Origin: Scylla paramamosain
Lineage: Eukaryota > Arthropoda > Malacostraca > Decapoda > Portunidae
Length of the DNA stretch: 64,000 bases
Assembly: GCF_035594125.1 (NCBI RefSeq)
Contig: NW_026973668.1
Coordinates: 3,976,001-4,040,000, forward strand
Direction of reading: 5' to 3'
A program made the position numbers and the translations under genes. The notes beneath the pieces are model-generated. The model was not told the DNA's origin and made no database searches. It saw nothing but the letters and a program-made list of their open reading frames with translations. This document shows positions 57,757 through 64,000 of this stretch, in pieces (the first letter of the stretch is position 1; each line of letters opens with the position of its first letter).

Positions 57757-58290
57757 TGTTATGATCACACAACACATAAGATATAATAAATAACAATACA
57801 ACTTATAACTTTACTTTTACAAAAAAAAAAAATATATATATATAATGAAAAGATAACGAACCCATACAGCTTATAAACTAAACCAACACCAAGACCTAAC
57901 ATACAAAATAACTGCTAAAGATCCTACCTAAGGGAGAGAGAAAAAGGGTGGAGGACTGAAGCTAATCTTTTCGGAATCAATACATTACATGAATTTGAGT
58001 TAAACAGTTGAGATGAACGTCTGGTGCTTTCACTTGATCAGCCCAGAGGAGTCCACTCTTGTCTAACCACCAGGGTAAGGGTGACACAGCAGGTCGAGGG
58101 TGGTGGAGAGAGAGCGCTTGGTGTGAACTGCCCACTCCTTGACTGGGCAACTCTGCCATTGCCTCAGAACAGGACCTCTTGGAGCCTCACAACTAAATGA
58201 GCAGGATCAAGACAGATGACATGGCATCATAACTGGCCAGGGCTTGGCCTGAGGGTAGCAACCAGCGGGATAGGGGGAGTGGTCATAACA
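57757..58290 (-). repeat. 3' LTR of the gypsy element
   Basis: On the - strand it starts TGTTATGACC at 58290 and ends GATCATAACA at 57757, an inverted pair TGTTATGA/TCATAACA, giving a 534-base LTR. It is preceded by the purine tract acagggaga (58291-58299). The partner LTR was not found, so the LTR edges rest on the inverted ends and tract alone. Confidence 0.7.
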
Positions 58291-58299
58291 TCTCCCTGT
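58291..58299 (-). promoter_or_regulatory. Polypurine tract of the gypsy element
   Basis: acagggaga on the - strand directly before TGTTATGACC; such a tract primes second-strand DNA synthesis in LTR elements. Confidence 0.55.
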
Positions 58300-58329
58300 A
58301 GGCAAAGACCGATGACTGGGGAAGAAACT

Positions 58330-59855
58330 CACATCAGGTGTAGGTATCTTAGGGCCTGGAGGCTGAGGGGTCTGAGAGAGGGAGTTTGCTAGGATGTTGT
58401 CAACTCTCTGGATGTGTTGGATCCTAAGCCTGAAGGACTGTAGGTAGAGGGCCCAGCAGAGGTTCGCTGGTTCTTTAGCTTGGAGCGGTCTATGAATGTG
58501 AGAGGGTTATGGTCAGAGTACACTTGTATGATGTCAGGATGGTGGAGCAGGCAATACTTAAACTTTTGGAGGGCAAATACGAGGGCAAGCCCTTCCTTTT
58601 CATTGGTGGGGTAGGACGCCTGGTGTGGTTTGAGATTGGTGGAGTGGTAAGCAACAGGATGTAGGATGCCACTAGAGGGTTCGGCTGTAATAGGCACATA
58701 CCCCTCCCCACTCTGCTGGCATCGATTTGTAGGTGGAAAGGCCGGGTGTAGACAGGGCCTCTCAACACTTGAGATAGGTGAAGCCCTGCTGGCATTCCTG
58801 GGTCCATTGGAATGTTCGCTTGGTGCTCTTCAATGCAGTTAGAGGTGCAGCTATGGCAGAGTTGGGACAGAAGTGTCAGTAATACTCACCCATTCCCAAG
58901 AACTGTCTCACTTCTTGCCACGTCTGTGGAGCGGAAAATTTTAGGATACGTTGGGCTTAGCATCTATTGGGGCCTGTCACCCACTGTGTAGCCCAGTTAT
59001 GTGACAGTACTTCTGGTAAACCAAGACTTGGCCACATTCAGGGACTGGCCAGCTTGACTCAGGTGTGTGAAGAGAAGGCGCAGATGCTGGAGGTGCTTCT
59101 CCCAGGTGTTCATGGCAACCACCAAATCATCAATGTAGGCAGCAGTTCCGGCCAACCCATGGGTGACGTGGTTGACAACTCTTCTCTGGAATGTTGCTGA
59201 GGCACTGACCAGTACGAAGCTGAGAACATTATAGGGGAAGAGGCCTTGGGGCATGATGAATGAGCAAATCTCCTTCTCCCTGTCAACAACAAAAGTCTAA
59301 GGTTGTAATGTATTTTGACACACTAATCCTACCTATCAGGTCCTCTACCAACAGTAAGGGGAATGAGTCAAGGACAGTGAGGCTATTTACTTTTTTGAAG
59401 TCAGTGCAGAACTGATATGAACTATCTGTTTTGGGTACAAGAATACAGGATGAAGGCCAAGGTGAGATACTTGGTTCAGCTAAACCATTCTTCAGAAGAT
59501 ATTGGACCTCTCACTCCATTATTTTTGCTTTGAGAGGGTTGACTCTGTACAGTGCCTGTCTGATAGGTTTTACATTTTCATCAATGAGTGAATCAATGTC
59601 ATGTTTTAATAGGGTACAAGCACCAGGCTTGTTGGTGACAAGGGGCAGGAATTCAAGTATGAGGGAGGCTATTTCCTCCTGTTTTTCTGATGCCAGATAA
59701 GGGTCTTTTTTTTTTTGGAGAATTTCACTGTTAGGTAGATTACCTTGAGGAATGGGAAGCTCTACACTTTGTTCTCCTAACATGACTAGGCCAGTATTTC
59801 TCGATTTGTTTTCCTTCACATTAATGTGCATTACACCCTGCTTTTCTGACATCCC
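58330..59855 (-). pseudogene. Reverse transcriptase and RNase H of the gypsy element
   Basis: RT: KPGACTLLKHDIDS and RQALYRVNPLKAKIME (59511-59660), then YLLKNGLAEPSISPW, LVPKTDSSYQFCTDFKKVNS and the SYITTLDF-type block (59300-59500), FVLVSASATFQRRVVN near 59210, and TAAYIDDLVVAMNTWEKHL with YIDD near 59130. RNase H: LQIDASRVGRG (about 58725), then SYPTNEKEGLALVFALQKFKY and VYSDHNPLTFIDRSK (58495-58610), ending with VDNILANSLSQ near 58360. The order and motifs are typical of Ty3/gypsy. At least four frameshifts or stops separate the blocks. Confidence 0.85.
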
Positions 59856-59879
59856 CTAATGCTCTTTCATTATATGGTT

Positions 59880-60918
59880 TTAGGAAACTTTCATGGAACA
59901 GTTGGTTGTCCTAACGTCTATCAGGTGTCTGGATGACATAATTTGTGGGAGAGATTTTTTTGGTAATGATATAAGGTCCTGAATATTTGCTTTTGAGTGG
60001 AGCTCCATGGAAGGGGAAAAGACTAACACTTTGTCACCTAGTAAGAACAATTGTATGACCACCTTTTTCTGTTGCTCCTTCATATATGCATGTGATTTGC
60101 CAAGGTATTCTATGGCAATATGTGGAAAGTTTATCCAATTAAGTGTCAATGTACTGACCCAAGGTGACATTTGGGACAGGTGTAGGCTGGAACCACTGCT
60201 CTTTGAGTACTTTCAGGGGGCCTCTCACCTCCCAACTAAATAATAGCACAAAAAGGGGAAAAACCCACACTCTCCTGGGGGACTTTCTTTGACAGTAAGT
60301 AACGACCAATTTTTCATCCCAATCCCTGCTGCCCACCAAACAATACTTCTTTAACATTGACTTAAGCATCTGATGGAGACATTCCAAAGTGCCTTGCAAT
60401 TGTGGTCTGTAAGCAGAGGAAGTTACATCATGCACATTCAATTCCTTGATTTGTTGGAATAAGTGGCTGGTGAAATTTGTCCCTCTGTCAGTCTGTACAA
60501 TACTAGGGATTACTATGGTGATAAAAAAAAATGTAACAGGTACTTGACAACTGACTTGGCTGAAATCTGCTTAATGTGGATAGCTTTGGGATAATGAGAG
60601 GCGGGATCTAAGATGGTTAGGAAGTACTCATTTCCTTGCTTTGTTCTATGCAGGGAACCAATAATCTACAATTACTTTGTCAAAAGGCTCTAAAGTTACA
60701 AGAGTTGGGGTGATGGGAGCAGAAGGGATAACTTGATTGGGATTGCCCACCACCTGACAAATATGACAAGATTTGACAAACTCCTTTACGTTCTTGCTGA
60801 GGCCAGGCCAAAAGAAGTGATTAAATAGCTTGGCACAGGTCTTTCTAATACCTAAATGGCCTGCCTGCCCATCATGTGCCAGTCTAATTATGGCCTGATG
60901 TGCAAATTGTGGTACCAT
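59880..60918 (-). pseudogene. Integrase of the gypsy element, located upstream of RT
   Basis: The zinc-binding domain reads LAHDGQAGHLGIRKTCAKL, FFWPGLSKNVKEF, then CHICQ (60730-60900), with the H-H-C-C pattern complete. The core has NHLRS/TILDPASHYPKA with the first aspartate near 60615, QTDRGTNFTSHLFQQ with the second near 60490, and SSAYRPQLQGTLECLHQMLKSM with the glutamate near 60385. The C-terminal part gives VRGPLKVLKEQW and FLLGDKVLVFSP near 60045. The RT starts about 150 bases later. Stops and at least three frame changes make it inactive. Confidence 0.85.
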
Positions 60919-61340
60919 GACCTAATGTGTGCCAGCCCATGTATCTGAGCTAGGAAGAAGGGAGGGTGTCTAAACACTCTATCTCCACAGGACTCCATCT
61001 TCATAACAGAAGTGGGGAGTTTTGGTGGAATGGTTGTCTGTGGCTGTAATGAGGTCTTGTCTGGTAATTACGTTACCATATATATTTTTCAATGGGAATG
61101 GAGGGAGGAAGAGGTTTAGTGAGAGCTGACTGGGCCCTGGTGATGGCACAGATATGGGAGGGGGCAACTGAGGGGGACACCAAGTTTTTTTGTTTTTTTT
61201 CAATATCCCGTGGGTGCTATATAAATAGATGCTCATTTGTGTAATGATTGCATCAGCCCAGAAAATCAACCCTTTTAAATATTCGGCAAGTAAAAAATCA
61301 TATTGTATGTTTACTGTGAGTTTATTATTCAATTGGGGAA

Positions 61341-62504
61341 GTTGATCACCACATAATAACTTTAGTGGTTAACAATTAACATTTCATCTGACCAGGCGAG
61401 AAAGCAGGTATTAATTACTCCACAAAAGAATGATTAAAAAAAATAACCACAAGAATGACTTATGTCCCTGCAACTAAATTTTTCTATTTCCCTTAATTGA
61501 TTTCACCAATGGAAATATAGATCCCAATGTTGTATAGCAAAGGAGAGGAGAAATAGAAATAAATGCTATTAAGTACGCTGGCAAGCCAGACAACTGAGGG
61601 GAACACCGTGAGTTAGCTGCTGCAGGGCAGAGACAAAGATGCGGTTCACACCATCCCATACCATCACCCCTGCCCCAGTCTGTGACATCATAAACATAAT
61701 GGCCGTCCACTTTGGAGAGGAGCTCCATCACAGGGCGACAGTATGATGTCAATCTGTCAATCATCAGTCCCGCACACGCACCAAAACAAGATGGACCACA
61801 AGGATCTCCTCATTATAGTTGCTCTCATTATTTGATGATTCAGAACTGGAAGACCGCTAAGTTAGGCCAGCAAGGTGGAGGAGGAGACGGACAGTATGGG
61901 CACAGCAACTACTGCTGGAGAGGCTGCTATGAGAAGAGGCAGAGATAAGGCCTGATTGAAACAACTACCATGGAGTCTACTACATACTAGTTGGTCCTCA
62001 CTGCATGTGCTTGAATGTTGTGTGTTTACCACAAGATCAGCTGCACTGAGGGTGTATGGTGAGCGGTGTGCTGCTTTTCCAGATTCATCAAACAATAGTC
62101 TTAACCTCACAATTTAGGAAAATATATTTACACATTTACTATAATAATATGATCTTATTTCTTTTCTCTGTGAACAAAAATTGATATTTCACATTTTCAT
62201 GATATCAAGGATATCCAATACCATTGATAATGCTGAACACTGCCGCCGTCCCTCCGCCAAAAGATGAATTTATATTTCATCTTCAGACGGCGAGATGGCT
62301 GTAAGTGCAGAGGGTCCGGTTTCCATCTAGCTCACCGTTTGTGACGTCACAGACGAGGACGAGGGTGACAGTGACAGGCTGGTGTAAACCGCACCAAAGC
62401 CCCTCTGCTTTGCACAGCGCCATGCTCACTGCTTCTCTCCTTTGTTACAGTTTGTCTTGAATTTAGAGTTGAAGTAGTGTTGCTCGAATAAATAAAACAA
62501 AACA

Positions 62505-62506
<2 letters not shown>
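61341..62506. other. Unrecognised sequence; CRE-type site and small stem-loop near its end
   Basis: No coding signal. At 62342-62349 there is a perfect TGACGTCA palindrome, and cgccgtc near 62245 pairs with gacggcg near 62287 around an inner aagatgaa/ttcatctt pair. Base composition rises in GC at 62230-62420, as near some promoters, but no transcript start or exon follows before the AT array. Confidence 0.35.

Positions 62507-62591
<85 letters not shown>
62507..62591. repeat. (AT)n array
   Basis: About 42 units followed by a T-rich tract. Confidence 0.95.
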
Positions 62592-62600
<9 letters not shown>

Positions 62601-62636
62601 TTATTTATTTATTTATTTATTTTTTTTTTTTTTGCG

Positions 62637-62925
62637 CAGGGGGGTAGGGGGGATGGCATTGGTAGCACTGTGCTGCGAGTAGTGAAGATGGGCGTTGGCA
62701 GCGCTGAAATCAAGAGGAAGTGAGCTGGTAGTCAGGATGACCAGAGGCGGGAAACACTGAGATTGGCCTGAAAAGCAGCAGCGTGCCAGCCAATCACGGA
62801 GGGGCCAATGCTATATAAGGGGCTGTGATGATCCCCAGGACAAGAGGAATAACTAACACACTACCCGAAGGTATCACACTGTCAATAAAGCAAGACGGTT
62901 TGCCCGTCAACTTGATGTCTCCTAC
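62637..62925 (+). promoter_or_regulatory. LTR-like promoter and poly(A) signal region
   Basis: Two CCAAT boxes (62790-62794, 62805-62809) sit just before TATATAA (62812-62818), and AATAAA follows at 62884-62889, about 70 bases later. A G-rich tract (ggggggtaggggggatgg) precedes the region. CCAAT, TATA and a poly(A) signal this close together is the layout of a retroelement LTR (U3-R). A matching second LTR or coding region was not found, so the element is unidentified and a host promoter cannot be excluded. Confidence 0.4.
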
Positions 62926-64000
62926 TATATTTCCTTTCTCACTATAAACCTCCAATCTTCCCTTCCTACCCACTCTACTTCTTCATATTTCACCCAGCTT
63001 TTTTATCCCCCCCCCCCAAATCGCAAATCGCAGGACAAGAGGGCAAGTGTCCGTTCCTTGCTATGCCACACTGCGATGCCAGACCAAGAGAGAGAGAGAG
63101 AGAGAGAGAGAGACCGCCCGTTTTTTGCCTACACAACACCTGTGCCGGTAGTCTGCAGCGCGCTCTCCTTGTGTGACGCTCTGACACTGGTCACCTGCTG
63201 CTGCAACGACGTGACTGTGCCTAGGGGCATGGTATGAGGTTAGTGTGCCCCAGCAGACTAAGGCAGTGAGTACTTGTGCGACACTGCGATTTGTGATCTC
63301 GTGGCATGCTATGTGCCTACAGCTGTTCTGTGAGGTGAGGCGTACTACCCAGTGACAGAGACGTTTCGCAGATTGAGGGCCAGTGGTGCAACCCTGACTT
63401 ATGCTGTAGTGTGCCTTGTGCCCTGTGGTACAGCTCTGTGTGGGGAATAAAGACAGGAGTGCTAGTAAGCCTATGTTTTGTTTCTCCTCCCTCTCAGTAG
63501 TCTGTTGAGTCCAGACAGGTGTCACTTGTACGTGCCTTGCCCCCCACTAGCCAAATGAGCCTGACCACGACAGAGGTAAATGATCTTTCTGTAGGAGATA
63601 AAAGAAGCTGCTTTCCTTTTTGACTGGAACTTGTGTTTGGAGTAGCGGCTGCGGCGTCAGGTGCTGCAGGAGGTGGACATCATGCAGTCCATTCTCCGCC
63701 TGTCGTTTGAGTCTTGTTTTTTTTTTTTGTTTTTTTTCCCTCACCTTCTGTAAGTATTCCCTTTCCTTTCAAAGTCCTTTACTGGGCATCCCTATCCTAT
63801 AGTAAGCCTGTGAGGGTCTGAGAACAAAGATTTCTTGGGGAGGGGGGGTGTAATCCGTCATGACATGCTTACAACCTCTTCCTCGGGAGGCTGTCAAGCC
63901 AGACCCGGCGACTGACAACGTGACACATCCCCACTCCTGGTGGTGGGACTGCTAAAGTTCACCGCGCACTTCAGTTAGAAAAAAAATATGAAAGAATTAT
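62926..64000. other. No gene recognised; possible second LTR start at 63849
   Basis: A (GA)n array lies at 63087-63113 and AATAAA at about 63448. At 63841 a run agggggggtg leads into TGTAATCCGTCATGACATG, the appearance of a polypurine tract followed by an LTR start, but the end of that LTR would be outside the window. Open frames here have no motifs. Confidence 0.35.

Larger units (their letters stand above)
57757..61340 (-). mobile_element. Ty3/gypsy retrotransposon with integrase before RT (Gmr1-like), 5' end missing
   Basis: In - strand order: a probable end of the protease/leader region (61332-60979), the integrase zinc-binding domain, integrase core, integrase C-terminal region, RT, RNase H, a purine tract and the 3' LTR. 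RNase H is separated from the LTR by only about 60 to 100 bases, so there is no room for an integrase after it. This order, with Ty3/gypsy-type sequences, is that of the Gmr1 group. Gag and the 5' LTR are not visible up to 62500. All domains carry frameshifts or stops. Confidence 0.8.

Overview
The window reads as non-coding, repeat-dominated chromosome of an arthropod, most likely a decapod crustacean. This is inferred from very dense AT, CT and CA microsatellites together with DIRS-like, BEL/Pao, Ty3/gypsy and several LINE families. I see no bacterial-type operons, rRNA, tRNA or CRISPR arrays. The only good candidate for host protein-coding sequence is one 138-base exon at 27323-27460 on the + strand. 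It has clean AG and GT splice sites and its 46-residue translation resembles a C-terminal part of condensin-2 subunit D3 (NCAPD3/CAP-D3). Most of the surrounding sequence is therefore probably intron or intergenic.

Layout. 129-4857 is a nearly complete DIRS-like tyrosine-recombinase retrotransposon on the - strand with 51-base inverted terminal repeats. 5548-7440 is a 5'-truncated LINE (called E here). 8260-25440 is a graveyard of two LINE families: family A, whose copies end in ggtaaatacacac and carry an ORF1, endonuclease and RT; and family B, with one endonuclease-RT ORF and a poly(A) tail. A hAT transposase relic lies among them, and one family B copy with a fully open ORF (21610-24570) sits inside an A copy. 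28212-28996 is a small DNA transposon. 29131-37186 holds nested B copies and an inverted-repeat structure interrupted by a young B copy. 37351-46766 holds more A and B fragments among long microsatellites.

46767-54170 contains a small B piece, a LINE fragment (D), a possible TTAA-bounded DNA element and a LINE (C) carrying a complete 943-base hAT-type MITE with a perfect 8-base target duplication. 55981-57756 is part of a BEL/Pao element. It is cut off exactly at the LTR of a Ty3/gypsy element (57757-61340, - strand) whose integrase lies upstream of the reverse transcriptase, the order known from the Gmr1 group. 62630-64000 has LTR-like promoter and poly(A) signals but no identified gene.

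Two themes run through the window. First, elements are inserted into one another, which gives a relative order of events. Second, several microsatellites sit at definable positions in elements: (CA)n at the 3' ends of family A, (GA)n inside RT codons that are already GA-rich, and (AT)n at transposon ends or at the tip of a palindrome. All domain identifications are by eye; no database search was run.
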